Source of the DNA: Brachypodium distachyon | Lineage: Eukaryota > Streptophyta > Magnoliopsida > Poales > Poaceae | DNA: 64,000 nt | Assembly: GCF_000005505.3 (NCBI RefSeq) | Contig: NC_016134.3 | Span: 11,700,624 to 11,764,623 of the forward strand | Direction of reading: 5' to 3' | Part shown: positions 1 through 10,226 of the stretch, one piece after another | Layout of the letters: the number at the start of each line of letters is the position of its first letter | Position numbering within the stretch: the stretch's first letter is position 1 | Translations under genes and position numbers: made by a program | Notes under the pieces: generated by a model | Database searches by the model: none | What the model was told of the DNA's origin: nothing | The model's input: the letters and a program-made list of their open reading frames with translations, nothing else

Positions 1-329
1 AAATACGACTGTACGCATCCGTGGTGTAAAAAAGAAGAAAATCTTGGACTACTCAGACGACATCTGGAAATTCTGACGGACCAATCCCATAGAGACTTAG
101 TTGGAGATTCTTCTTCTTATTCTTTGTTCTCCTCCTGCGCTGCTAGCTAGTTGCAGTTTGTTGTTGTTAGGCAAGGAGGGTTTGTTGTGGATGCGTGCCA
201 GGCTAGAAACCGTGGCCTGTGAGTGATCGAGTGTTGGTTGAATCAGTAGCCTGTAGGGTGCAAATTTCATATCTCTTGGCCGTGACTTTGTACATGTAGT
301 TGCCATCAAATTAAGGTGTGTGACTCCTG

Positions 330-800
330 GTGCTTATAGTTCGAGTTGATCCAATTGAATCTGATCTGATTGAATTAAGGTGTGTTTCCTTCTGCACGTT
401 AGCTCGATATGTTTATTATAGACTTCTTTTGATTTCGTTTGGAACATTTTGTAACTGCTTTGTTTTCCGAGATCCCGGTCTTACGTACACTTGCAGAATT
501 GATGGCGATTGTTTGGATGTCTAATTCTGGCTGTTCGCTCGATTTGTTCTCTGGAGACTTCTTTCGATTTCGTTTCGAACCTTTCATAACTGCTTTGTTT
601 TTTCCGCAATCTCGGTTCTCCGTTACGCGTAGCATTTAATGCGAGTTCAGTCGTCCAGATGTTCTGCCTTTCGCTCGATATGTTTACCATAGACTTATTT
701 CGACTTTTTTTTGAACTTTTCGACTTGTTTTCTGCCTTTCGCTCGATTTTGCCTTTCATAACTGCCGTCCGCTTTGTTTTTCTGAGATCTTGGTTCTCCG
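330..800. repeat. Degenerate tandem repeat block A (leader-like sequence)
   Basis: Three to four diverged units of roughly 120-160 bp, each recognisable by gctcgatatgtttaccatag, then acttctttcgatttcgtt, then gagatctcggttctccgt. T-rich, with no sustained reading frame. The phrase structure resembles a grass 5' leader intron, but no gene is attached to it here. Block B at 1390-1960 repeats the same order of units. Seen directly by eye; unit borders are approximate. Confidence 0.6.
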
Positions 801-1221
801 TAACGCTTAGTAATTACTGATTTCCATCTTCTGATGTTAGATATATTTCTTACGCGCTCGATATGTTCTTCTCGCCCTACGCCTGTCTCCTTCTCTACGA
901 CATTGCAGGCACTTGCTTTTCTCCTCCCTGCTCAGGTCTTACAGGCGTAAAGCACATTATGACCCACTGTGGCGGACTGTTCGGTGGACTGGAGCTCGTG
1001 GCGGTGTCACTTGGTGTGGAGCGTGCGACGGGGTAGTGCCACGTACCAGGCGAGCTACATCAGCGTGCTGACCTATGTACGTACGTACTCATTCCTATGG
1101 ATCGATGAGGCAGGTCTACTTCGCTCAACACGACATGTGCTGCACGGTTACGTCGTCGGGGTCCTCTTCAGCCTCGAGATCTTCCCCTAAATATAACATA
1201 TTTAGCCAATTACTGATAAAC

Positions 1222-1335
1222 ACACTAGACTCAAAGGGCCTGCATGTGTCAATAACACTTTCCAACCACCTTCAAGTCCTGGACACTCCTTGTAGTTTAT
1301 GTAAAGTACACCATAGAGTTGGAAACACCAAACTC
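1222..1335. repeat. Duplicated ~110 bp segment, copy 1
   Basis: Starts cacactagactcaaaggg and contains aataacactttccaaccacc and ccttgtagtttatgtaaagt. The same stretch recurs at 5084-5200 with a few substitutions and small indels. It lies between repeat blocks A and B here, and just before the last fragment of the unrecognised gene in the second copy, so both ends of the 1-5.5 kb mosaic share it. No coding potential seen. Confidence 0.65.
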
Positions 1336-1389
1336 CAAGGAGCGGAAAGAAGTCTCGTAAACATATCAAGCTAACATATATATCGAGCA

Positions 1390-1960
1390 AATGAAGAATC
1401 TGATCTGATTAAATTAAAGTGTGTTTCATTCTGCCTGTTAGCTCGATATGTTTACCATAGACTTCTTTCGATTTCGTTCCAAATATTTCGTAACTTCTTT
1501 GTTTTCCGATATCCTGGTCTTCCGTACACTTTGGAATTGATGGCGATTGTCTCGATATCTAATTCTGGGTGTTCACTCCATATATTCTCTGGAGACTACT
1601 TTCGATTTCGTTTTGAACTTTTCATAACTGCTTTCTTTTTACCGAGATCTCGATTCTCAGTTTTATGCATAGCAATTAATGTGAGTTTGGTCATCCGGAT
1701 GTTTTGCCTTTCGCTCAATATGTTTACCATAGATTTCTTTCGACTTTTTTTTCTTAACCGCTTTGCTTTTCGGAGATCCCCATTCTCCGTAACGCTTAGT
1801 AATTAATCACTTCCATCTTTGATGTTAGATATTTCTTACGTGATCGATCTGATCTCCGTAGACTTCTTTCGATTTCGTTCTGAGCTTTTCAGAAGCACTT
1901 TGTTTTTCTGAGATCTCGGTTCTCCGTTACGCGTAATAGTTAATGGAGAACTGTCGTTTT
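1390..1960. repeat. Degenerate tandem repeat block B, copy of block A
   Basis: Begins gaatctgatctgattaaatt, which matches the start of block A, and carries the same series of T-rich units in the same order, including gatggcgattgt and a repeated ctttcgatttcgtt. The order match shows that an already repeated block was duplicated as a whole, not that the units expanded twice. No open frame of note. Confidence 0.6.
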
Positions 1961-2289
1961 TGGTGACCAAATTATCTATCGCTCACCTAGGTTCATCAAA
2001 GACCACTTCGTTTCTTTCTTATGATATCAATATATATCTGACTCCGACAAAGGCTGAGCTCCATCGGAAATTATCTTGTCCAAGGAGGAGCATATCTCAG
2101 AACAGATACTGCAACAGAACCACTCCCCTTCTGGTAATTGCTTCAGAAAAGAAAACAAGCTAATGTGTATCAGCTTTCACCCCTAGATCGACACGTAAGC
2201 ATTGTTAATTTTATGGGAATATATCATACCCGCATACATATATCCAAGCTACACGAACACCGTAGCATATAAATTTTTTCTCATATCTA

Positions 2290-2662
2290 CACAAGCCTTA
2301 ATGTTGTCCAGAAGATGACTCTGGAATAAATTTCTGCTGGGGAAGACAAGACTACTAAGAGGTAGCCAAAGAAGAATGCAATGCTTATTGAGAGTGAGGA
2401 AGACAGGGCGTGGTTGTGGGAGGAGCAGAACGAGTCTAGTTGTGCAAGAAGAACAATGACAGGAGGTGATTCTACAAATGGATCTAGTGAGCAATCCCAA
2501 ATCGCTCTTCTCATACCATACCGATCAGAAGCATGCGGCGACGCCACCAGCTCCACCAGCAGTCTCCAAGCCCTCCAAGAGCTCGAAGCCTGCACGTAAG
2601 AGGACTGTTGGCATGGTCTCGATGATGAAGAAGGACCCACGGGGCGTGGCGACACGGAATTA
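2290..2662 (+). pseudogene. Decayed copy 1 of an unrecognised Lys/Ser-rich gene
   Basis: I do not recognise the family. The nucleotide sequence matches 3935-4365 along most of its length. The best frames encode an acidic/basic segment (EPKKKAM-like, then a Glu-rich stretch) and a downstream SKPSKSSKPARK motif, which are in different frames here. The original product was probably a nuclear, basic low-complexity protein, but that is inference from composition only. In-frame stops and frame changes mark it as non-functional. The SKPSKSSK motif is shared by copies 1, 2 and 4. Confidence 0.5.
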
Positions 2663-2867
2663 ACAATGCCTTCTCTCCTTTCAGGAGGTAATTAAAGCAT
2701 CTTCATCTTGGCACCAATTGTGGGAGATGTTCTAATGGAACTTCTGACATGACACACTAATGGGTTTGGTCTTTTTGAAACACTACTTAAATGTATTTTA
2801 CATAAGTTACAAGGATTGTTGGGAAATTGAGTATAGTTGGAAAGTGGTATTGACACGTACCAATTAT

Positions 2868-3690
2868 AGAGTCTCGTGTCGCCTGCTCTTCTAGCTAATT
2901 AACCCCTCTCTATTTTTTATCTTGGTTGATTAGGATGAGGACTTCGTCAACAAAATTTACTACGCCGGTGTCGACATCTCGGTTGGTCGTCTCATCCCAA
3001 CCAGCATAAGACAACGTAATGTTGTCTGAGAGGGAGCCAAAGAAGAATGCAATGCTTGATCGAGGGTGAGGAGGACAAGGGTGTGGCTGTGGGAGGAGCA
3101 AAACGAGTCTGGGTGTGGAAGAAGAACGTGGCAGGAGGTGATTCTGCAAACGGACAGTGAGCAAGCCCAATTCACTCTACTCGCACCACGGTGATCGGAA
3201 GCGTGCGCCGACGCCATCGGCTCCACCCGCAGTCTCCAAGCCCTCCAAGAGTTCGAAGCTTGCACGTAAGAGGAAGGTCTTACAACGGGTTCGGCCCATC
3301 CCGCACCAAGAGGTACTTCAAAGGCTGCAGCAGCATTCTGGAGGAAATTCCACCTGTTGTTGAACAACAATAATCTCATCCTACTGAATTACAACAAGAG
3401 AAGCCAACACTGCTCAAAGAAAATGCCGTTCCTACTCCAGGTCAAGCCCAAATTGATGATGCAAACTACCAAGCTATGGTAGACATCAATGAACCTGTTA
3501 AATATAATGCGACAAAATGGTTGGGACGATTGCTGGTTGGGAGAAGGAGAGAATTGATGATGTGTTTGGCTTCAATAGTGATCCCCGAGTTGTAGGCGTC
3601 AACGGCGGCATCAAGAGGAAGATCCCAAGGAAGAAGAGGTCAAATAAGCTTGTGAAAGCTCGATCACTCAATTCATTGATAAACTAGCGC
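2868..3690 (+). pseudogene. Decayed copy 2 of the Lys/Ser-rich gene
   Basis: Begins with a shared flank (tatagagtctcgtgtcgcct, also at 3880). It continues through the SKPSKSSKLARK region at about 3230 and then a second part: SRTKRYFKGC, EEIPPVVEQQ, a Pro/Thr-rich PTPGQAQ stretch, DINEPVK, GGIKRK and a Lys-rich end. This copy joins the two halves that are separate elsewhere, so it shows the ancestral order. Several frameshifts and stops break it. Function unknown. Confidence 0.5.
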
Positions 3691-3875
3691 CCTGCACCAA
3701 GATGTACTAGACGGCAGCAGCATCCTGGAGGAAATTCCACCTGTTGTTGAACAACAAGAATCTCCTCCTACTGAATTACAACAAGAGAATTCGACACCGC
3801 CCAAAGACAATGCTGCTCCTACTCCAGGTCAAGCCAAATGGATGATGCAGACTACCAAGCTTCGGCTTCAATGCC
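3691..3875 (+). pseudogene. Partial tandem copy 3 (second half only)
   Basis: Repeats the CSSILEEIPPVVEQQES...TPGQAK part of copy 2 (for example gaggaaattccacctgttgt and tactccaggtcaagcc) and then breaks off. It is followed at 3880 by the same tatagagtctcgtgtcgcct flank that precedes copy 2, so it is the tail end of a tandem repeat unit. No intact frame. Confidence 0.5.
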
Positions 3876-3934
3876 AGTTATAGAGTCTCGTGTCGCCTGC
3901 TCTTCTAGCTAATTAACCCGATTCTTTTCGACCT

Positions 3935-4367
3935 AATGTTAATTGTCCAGAAGATGATTGTGGAACATATTTTGGCTGAGGATGAAGACAAGGCTACTGA
4001 GAGGGAGCCAAAGAAGAAGGCAATGCTTCAGAGTGAGGAGGACAAGCGCATGGCTGCAGAGGAGTAAAACGAGTCTGGATATGCAAGAAGAATGATGGCA
4101 GGAGGTGATTCTGTAAACAGATAGTGAGCGAGCCCAATTTTCTCTACTCGTATGTACCATGCCGATCGGAAGAGTGCGGCGGCACCACCGGCTCAACCAG
4201 CGGTCTCCAAGCCCTCCAAGAGCTCGAAGCCTGCACGTAAGAAGAAGGCCGTCGACGTATACGAAGGTAACGAAGCATACTATTATTATGACGGGATCAG
4301 CCCATCCCGCACCAAGAGGTACTTCAACATTGCACCGCGCATTTGCCATTCGGCAGCTAGCTGACAC
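3935..4367 (+). pseudogene. Decayed copy 4 (first half, best preserved)
   Basis: One frame runs through nearly the whole copy: an acidic start (LAEDEDKATEREPKKKAM), EEDKRMAAEE, then a stop near 4065, NESGYARRMMAGGDSV, two stops near 4120, and finally PAVSKPSKSSKPARKKK, DVYEGNEAYYYYDG and SRTKRYF. Three in-frame stops without frameshift suggest a fairly recent loss. The product would be basic, rich in Lys, Ser and Pro, and is not a family I recognise. Confidence 0.5.
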
Positions 4368-5083
4368 CTAGGATTCTTTGTATGAAAGCCTCCAACCACC
4401 CAGGCCATAAACCCACTCACGGGTCACGCCCATGTTTTCTCCTTCCCCGTCTCTCTCTCTCGTTTTCTCTAGTCACCAACGAAGGCAAAGCCTCTAGAAG
4501 TCACCGCCTATGCCCCATGCATCGGATTCGCCGTCTCATCTGCACCTCCTGACACAAGCGTGAGCGCAGAACACATGAGTGATGTCACCTCCTATCTTCC
4601 CCGACCCTAGCGCCGCTCCACTGCCTCCTTGCAACCTTGCCATTGTCGCCTCCAAGAGTCTTTCCCAAGCTCGCCGTCACTGCCATCATCTCCACAGTGA
4701 GCCCCTCCTTCCCATGCACCTATCCATTAACCCGAGCCCCTGATCCGTTGTAGCCGGCAAGTCGCGTCGATGCGTGCAACTGCGTCTTGCCCATGTCCGA
4801 CAATGGAATGTCGTGCCTGTTCCACCGAATAAGCCGTTGATGGGTCACTAAATTGATCTGTCAGCAGCGACTACCACAACACCAACTGGCTTAGGTAGAG
4901 AAATGTCAGTCGCAATTCGGTCGGTGCTAGGTCATCCACATAAGAGAATTTTAGTATCGGAGGTAGGGAATTAATACTTTCCTCTTAAAATGTGCCAACA
5001 CATAAGAGTATTTTTGTACTATGTAAGCCACGTAACATTGGCCTAACTATTGGGCTAACCGGCTAGGCCCCAGGTGTCAATAA
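4368..5083. other. Intergenic, no gene seen
   Basis: Moderately C-rich until about 4860, then A/T-rich. No open frame longer than about 60 codons with any recognisable motif, and no repeat shared with the flanking fragments. Nothing further can be supported. Confidence 0.4.
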
Positions 5084-5200
5084 ACACACTAGACTCTATA
5101 AAGGGCATGTGTCAATAACACTTTCCAATCACCCTCAAGTCCTCGACACTCCTTGTAGTTTATGTAAAGTACACCTAAGATAGAGTTCGAAACACCAAGA
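5084..5200. repeat. Duplicated ~110 bp segment, copy 2
   Basis: Second copy of the segment at 1222-1335, sharing aataacactttccaa, cctcaagtcct and ccttgtagtttatgtaaagt, with a few indels. It marks a duplication border next to the last gene fragment. Confidence 0.65.
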
Positions 5201-5538
5201 ATCCTAGAGGAAATTCCACCTGGAGGAAATTCCACCTATTTTTGAACAACATGAATCTCCTCCTACCGAATTACAAAGAGAAGCCGGCATCACCCAAAGA
5301 CAATGCTACTCCTACTCCAGGTCAAGCCCAAGCTGATGATGCAGACTACGAAGCTGCGACAGACATCAATGAACCTGTTAAATGCGACGAAATGGACGGG
5401 ATCACTGGCTGGGACAAGGAGAGCAGTGATGAAGCCCAAGTTGTAGGCGTCAATGGCGGCATTAAGAGGAATATCCCAGGGAAGAAGAGGTCGAAGAAGC
5501 CCGTGAAAGCTCGGTCGTTCAAGTCATTGATGAACTAG
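5200..5538 (+). pseudogene. Copy 5, C-terminal half with an open frame
   Basis: A 98-codon frame from an ATG at 5242 ends at a stop at 5536-5538. It carries the second-half motifs of the Lys/Ser-rich gene: SPKDNATPTPGQAQ, DINEPVKCDEMDGITGWDKE, VVGVNGGIKR and a basic end rich in Lys and Ser. The preceding 40 bp contain a doubled tggaggaaattccacct, so the 5' edge is itself a small duplication. It lacks the first half and any clear promoter, so it is probably a remnant, though the open frame leaves a small expressed protein possible. The 110 bp duplicated segment lies directly upstream. Confidence 0.45.
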
Positions 5539-6984
5539 TGTGCACACATGGTACGGGAGTGGCCCTCTTGCTTGGGTCCCCCGTCTCCGTATTATAAAAG
5601 ATGTGCAAATTTGCTCCAGTTAGCTTACCTTAGTTATTACATATGCAAAGTGTTCACACTTTATCCGTTGAATTATCTTTAATTTCTCCATTTATCTTCT
5701 AGGGGGTATGTTCAAAAGTCCCCTTCAATCGACTTGCCCAAGGTTGTGGGGAACCCTGTATATTTTTCCATTAAAGCTTCTGATACAAATTCAGGACAAG
5801 TGTGCATGGAAACCTTAATCTCTGCACAGTAATTGCTGCTAAAGAAAGTAGCCAACTTGGTTTTATTAACCAGTTTATCCAAGCCTTCATGTAATATTCA
5901 ATAATTCCCTTAAGGGGCATTAACCAGTTTATCCAAGCATTTCTTCATGCATACCAGCAGATTGAAGAAAGTGGCACGCACGCACCACTTCAAAATGATC
6001 AATGGCAGTTATATGGGAGATAGGCTTCCAATTTATTCTTATTCATGTTGTGATTTGTGGTTTGAGCAATTCTTTGCATTCCGGACCATTTGTTATCCGT
6101 TTAATTATTTCGATTGAACACTTGAATTTGGATTATTGTTGTATTCTTGATGTTCGCACATTCATAAATTTGATTTAAGTTGCTGTTATATTTGGATGTT
6201 CTGAACTATCAAAAACTATCGAAATGCAGGTGTCTGAATATAGGGTTTCACACGGTAGCTAAAAACTTTTTAGTGGATTTTCTTGATTTACCTCATCCAA
6301 GTTTTTTCCCATCCACCCGCAAACTTTTCGGCCGTACTCCATTCAAAAAGCATAAACGGAACCTTATCCAAGTTTTACGGGACAGTTTTTTAAGAGAGAT
6401 GTTAGAGTTGCTCTAGGCCGATTTCAAACAACATTTCTGGTCCAGTATAGAATAACATTTTTTTTTTTTGAGAATCCAGTATAGAATAACAAGGCTACCT
6501 ACACTTGCATACCTCTAGCCCGTGTTTTCATGGGCCCAAGGCGACTTTCCCAGTTGCCCGCTCGCGCTGTCCCGACCTCCCTTGGGCCAGGCCTGGCAGT
6601 ACTATTGCAAGAATGACTCGATTTTAGCCTATATCTGCGGCATGTCCTGCCGAGATCGTTGAAGTTTTTGCTGGTCTTAAAAAGGACACCCCATTTGAGC
6701 AGGACGTATTCTCAAAAATAAATAAAAGATGAGCAGGACGTAGAGATGAATTGACGCCAGAACAGAGGTAACTGCAGCAAAAGATGACGAGACAAGAGCC
6801 ACACGCAAGTCCTGACGATGCCTTCAATTTCTCACCTTCAGACCAGTCAATGTAATCTTCTCTTATGAACATCTCAGTCCGGTCAAAGCTAGTAGGAGTA
6901 GTTGTTTTGTTTTGAATTTGCTCTCTATATTTAAGCCGGCGAAGCTTTCGTGAATACATGCATATGCCAACTCTAAAATTATGA
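5539..6984. other. Intergenic with two tail-only retroposition footprints
   Basis: A/T-rich non-coding sequence. Two very short insertions stand out. At 6446-6497 a T-run ending gagaat sits between two copies of ccagtatagaataac. At 6698-6745 ttctcaaaaataaataaaagat sits between two copies of gagcaggacgta. Both look like poly(A) tails with target-site duplications. The short frames here have no recognisable motif. Confidence 0.5.
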
Positions 6985-7084
6985 TGCTTTGTCAATGAAT
7001 AGAAATGGTACAAAACAAAAACATCAGAGCTCTCTCAAGCGTTTATATTTAATTGTTTCTCTCCCAAACTCAGCAACAACTTGA

Positions 7085-7161
7085 TCAACCACAGCTACAA
7101 GGACAGGTACATGGATAGCATTTGCAAACACAAGCTGGACAACTTATCATACACCAAAGAT
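7085..7161 (-). CDS. Last exon of a cysteine-rich peptide paralogue (partial)
   Basis: On the minus strand, read from a possible AG acceptor just above 7161, the exon gives 24 codons with nine Cys, ending CPACVCKCYPCTCPCSCG and a stop at 7085-7087. It aligns with the last exon of the peptide gene at 8156-8220 (CPPCTCCQHPCSCGPS), and both have the same intron phase if the acceptor is correct. The shared downstream sequence (ctctctcaagc, then an A/T-rich stretch) at 7020-7080 and 7985-8060 supports duplication of the 3' end. No first exon with a signal peptide was found between 7300 and 8000, so this may be a fragment. Confidence 0.4.
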
Positions 7162-8155
7162 CTTCACCAACGATGCAACACATCAAATCGGAAAAGTAGA
7201 CTGTTGAACAGGCTTTGGCAATGTTTTTAGAAAAACACTGGGCAATGAAATTAAAAATATTGAAATGTTTCTCCCCGAGAGTGTTTAAAAAAACACTAGG
7301 CAAGCTGCTTTTTTTTCATTTTTCCTTCTCTTTTTTTCATATTTCATCATAATGTAATTCTTTTTTTAACGGAAGTGCATCATGCCATGCCAAACAATAG
7401 ACGGATGCTATTACTGGTAAGTCAACTAGCTAGTAATGCTGAGCAAAATTACTCGTTGACCTTCGTGTGTTTCGTCTCCTGGCATGATTTAAATTCGGGA
7501 CTATATCGAGGTTGAGTTGACTCAAATGTCTCTAAAGCTTCAGTCACTTTATTTCCGATGCTACATTATAAAGTGCAATTGTACTGCAACATATATAAAC
7601 TTCTAAAAATTTAGAAGAAAAAAGGTACAATCAGGGCTCCATTATGTGCCAGATGACTATTGCCAAAATGGTACAACCAGCTAAGAACAATGAGGCTTTA
7701 ACTGGTGTGATTCCTTGCTTAGTTGATCATGCATGGTATATATAGCTATCTTACAGTATGAAATGAATAAATTTTGTTTGAGTGGGACGGTTTGGAAGAG
7801 GCTAAAGTGGTTGTTATATTTCTTTGAGCTGATGTCACTGGAAATCAATTTTCAGAAAACAGAAATGATGTTGATACTGCCAGAATGAGTAACAATATGG
7901 TCAAGGAATATGCTGATCACTTTAAATCAGAAGCCTGCAATGCTCGTAAGTATGATGCTTTATCATGGATCAAAGGCGAATAAAAGAACATCTGGGCTCT
8001 CTCAAGCATTTATTTAATAAAATCTCTTCCAGATTTAGCAACACTATAATCACATACAAGATCATGTAGATATAATCTAATGATATTTAACCCCAAAGTA
8101 GAGCTAAAAAGACGTCGCGCCGTGCAAAGCCTGGTAGTGATATAGAAATATACAA

Positions 8156-9302
8156 TCACGATGGACCGCAGCTACATGGATGTTGGCAGCAAGTACAAGG
8201 TGGACAAACGGGTCCGGCATCTGCAAGAAAGACATGGACATGGTTATGTATATGCTACGGAGATAAGTATATGGTAATAAATTGGAGCACATTCCTATGA
8301 TATAGGAGTGATTGGTAGACCAAGTTATGTAATCCTGATTCTGACACAAAGCATAGTACATTCATTACTTTGCAATGGAATTGAACGAGCTCCATGTTGG
8401 CCAATCGAAGGGGCTACAACTTACATCGTTTCGATGATTATGCCTAACGTAGCCTATTACTTGATGAGCGTTGCGTGTCTCCTGCGAAAATCAAAAGGGT
8501 ATAACATATATCGTGTATCTAGCTATCCCAGGCTCCCAGTGCTCGCTAGCGGTTCAGCGTCGGCTCCTTTCCATCCTTAGCATGCACCGGGGCCATCGAT
8601 CTCCTCCTCCTTGGAGTCACCCGTGTCAAGAATCCGAAATGTCAACTGGTGCTTCTCCTGGGGGAACGGGCGCCACATGAACCCCGAACACTAACGCAGT
8701 GGAATAGCCACATCTGTGGCTCGAGGGGCCAAAAGCATCTATCTAGTTTAAACAACTGAGAAACGAAATTTCTAAGAAAAAAATGATGATTGACTAAACT
8801 TATAATGTCACGACTGTTTGGGGACGAAAAGTACATATATTTTTTCCTTCGAAATATCATGAGATGTGGGGAGTATTTGATTTGGCGTTTGCAAAACAGT
8901 ACGTTAGATGTCTTGTCTGATTCAATAGGTATATAGGATATGTGTATAGCCCAGCAAAATGAACATGTTACTACTAGAAATTTCTTGTGCTCGGTATTTC
9001 ATCATGCTTGCTATTCTTCCCGGAAATTAAAAAAGACATAATATCTCTTCCTACGTTGTATGTAGATATTACTGCAACAATAAGAAAAGAAAACAGTCGA
9101 TCTTGCTAGATACATAAACAGACGGCTCTATTTTCTGATCATTCTGCACTAAAGGGAACACACGGATCTCAGTTTCAGACTTTAGTAGGTTAGCAAGGGT
9201 AGAGCACGTACACGATGCCGATGCCGGGTTTATGATAATGAGCAGAATAATCCCCGCTGTCACAAGCCCAAGAACCAAGCGGTACCTCCAAACCATCATC
9301 AC
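8156..9302 (-). CDS. Candidate secreted cysteine-rich peptide, two exons
   Basis: Model: exon 1 is 9302-9212, the intron is 9211-8221 (GTACGT...TTGCAG, 991 bp), and exon 2 is 8220-8156; total 51 residues. Exon 1 starts with ATGATGATG and encodes a signal-peptide-like segment: Arg residues near position 6-8, a hydrophobic core around residues 9-24 and a small-residue end (NPASAS). Exon 2 joins in phase 1 and gives YAGPV followed by CPPCTCCQHPCSCGPS, with six Cys in 13 residues. Seen: the splice consensus, compatible phases, a TATA-like box 60 bp above the ATG, and AATAAA-like signals about 140 bp below the stop. The product would be a small apoplastic peptide. The family is unknown to me, and additional exons inside the intron cannot be excluded. 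It is oriented head-to-head with the receptor kinase at 10227. A longer unspliced reading of exon 1 (77 codons) is the alternative. Confidence 0.45.
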
Positions 9303-9361
9303 GAGAGGAGAGGTGAAGTCAAGTGCAACTCGTTTTGGTTGTTTCAGAGCTTCGTCTTTGT

Positions 9362-9369
9362 CTATATAA
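9362..9369 (-). promoter_or_regulatory. TATA-like box of the small peptide gene
   Basis: The plus strand reads ctatataaag, nearly palindromic, so it presents TATATAG on the minus strand 60 bp above the ATG at 9302. That spacing suits a transcript start near 9330. It could equally serve a plus-strand transcript, of which no sign was seen. Confidence 0.4.
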
Positions 9370-9634
9370 AGGATCTGTACATGCAGTGTGACAAATGAAA
9401 AACTTAGAGAAAATATCCAACAATGGCAGCCTTTTCTCCATACAACAAAGAAAATTGAGACAAGCTGTTCACAACAAACAACTAGCTTGCTTTGACAGGA
9501 CTGGGATGTTCAACGAAAAAAACAAAGACTTTGACTGGCCGGACTGAGAAACTGAACGTGTCGTCAGGACTTTGCGTCTCATTGCCTGTCCTCATTTTAT
9601 TCACAAGTAATTCCTTGGCACGAGCGCGACAGCA

Positions 9635-9931
9635 GTGTAGAAAATTCACAGAAACTGTTACAGTTTCGCATAAAAGTCGAAGATGTAGACTGCAGGAAAA
9701 GCAGTCTAAACTAACTTGGCCAACACCTCAAAGTGTGAGGAGAATCCAGGTCATTCAAAGGACAGAATCAAAGCCAACAACCGTGTAGAAAATTCACAAA
9801 AACTGTTACAGTTTCACATGAAAATCGAACATGTAGACTGCAGGAAAACAAGTCTAAACTAACTTTGGCAAGACCTCAAAGTGTGAGGAGAATCCAGGTC
9901 ATTCAAAGGACAGAATCAAAGCCTACACTTG
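9635..9931. repeat. Tandem duplication, 148 bp unit, upstream of receptor kinase
   Basis: Two adjacent units begin gtgtagaaaattcaca at 9635 and 9783 and share actgttacagtttc, gtagactgcaggaaaa, ctcaaagtgtgaggagaatc and cattcaaaggacagaatcaa. Divergence is low. A third, partial unit (agagaatccagatcattcca, ggacagcatcaaag) lies at about 9990-10030. They occupy the space 200-600 bp above the kinase start and could carry duplicated regulatory sites. Confidence 0.8.
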
Positions 9932-10172
9932 TGAATTCCACGCTCAATGTGGACATGCATTGAAAAGCTCTGATGTGCCTCCAAGTGGGAAGAGAATCCA
10001 GATCATTCCAAGGACAGCATCAAAGTCACCACCGATCCATGAAACTCCAGTCATGCATACTTGTAAGAGGTTCATACTGGTGCGTTGAAAAGATTTAGTT
10101 CTGAACCCGAAAACAACACGCAAACATATTGGCCAGCCATGAAGAAGAAAGCACCAGAGTTGAGTTGGCGTC

Positions 10173-10179
10173 TATAAAA
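10173..10179 (+). promoter_or_regulatory. TATA box of the LRR receptor kinase
   Basis: TATAAAA lies 48 bp above the ATG at 10227, predicting a transcript start near 10203 and a very short leader. An ATG at 10202 lies out of frame and close to or above the predicted start, so it probably has little effect. Confidence 0.55.
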
Positions 10180-10226
10180 CATATTAGCAGAGAATCCGAC
10201 GATGCATGCCAGACTAGCTAGACGAG

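Noticed and set aside
7162..7303. N-terminal part of the 72-codon minus frame above the Cys-rich exon
   Set aside because: No signal peptide and no match to the paralogue upstream of the exon; probably intron read-through.
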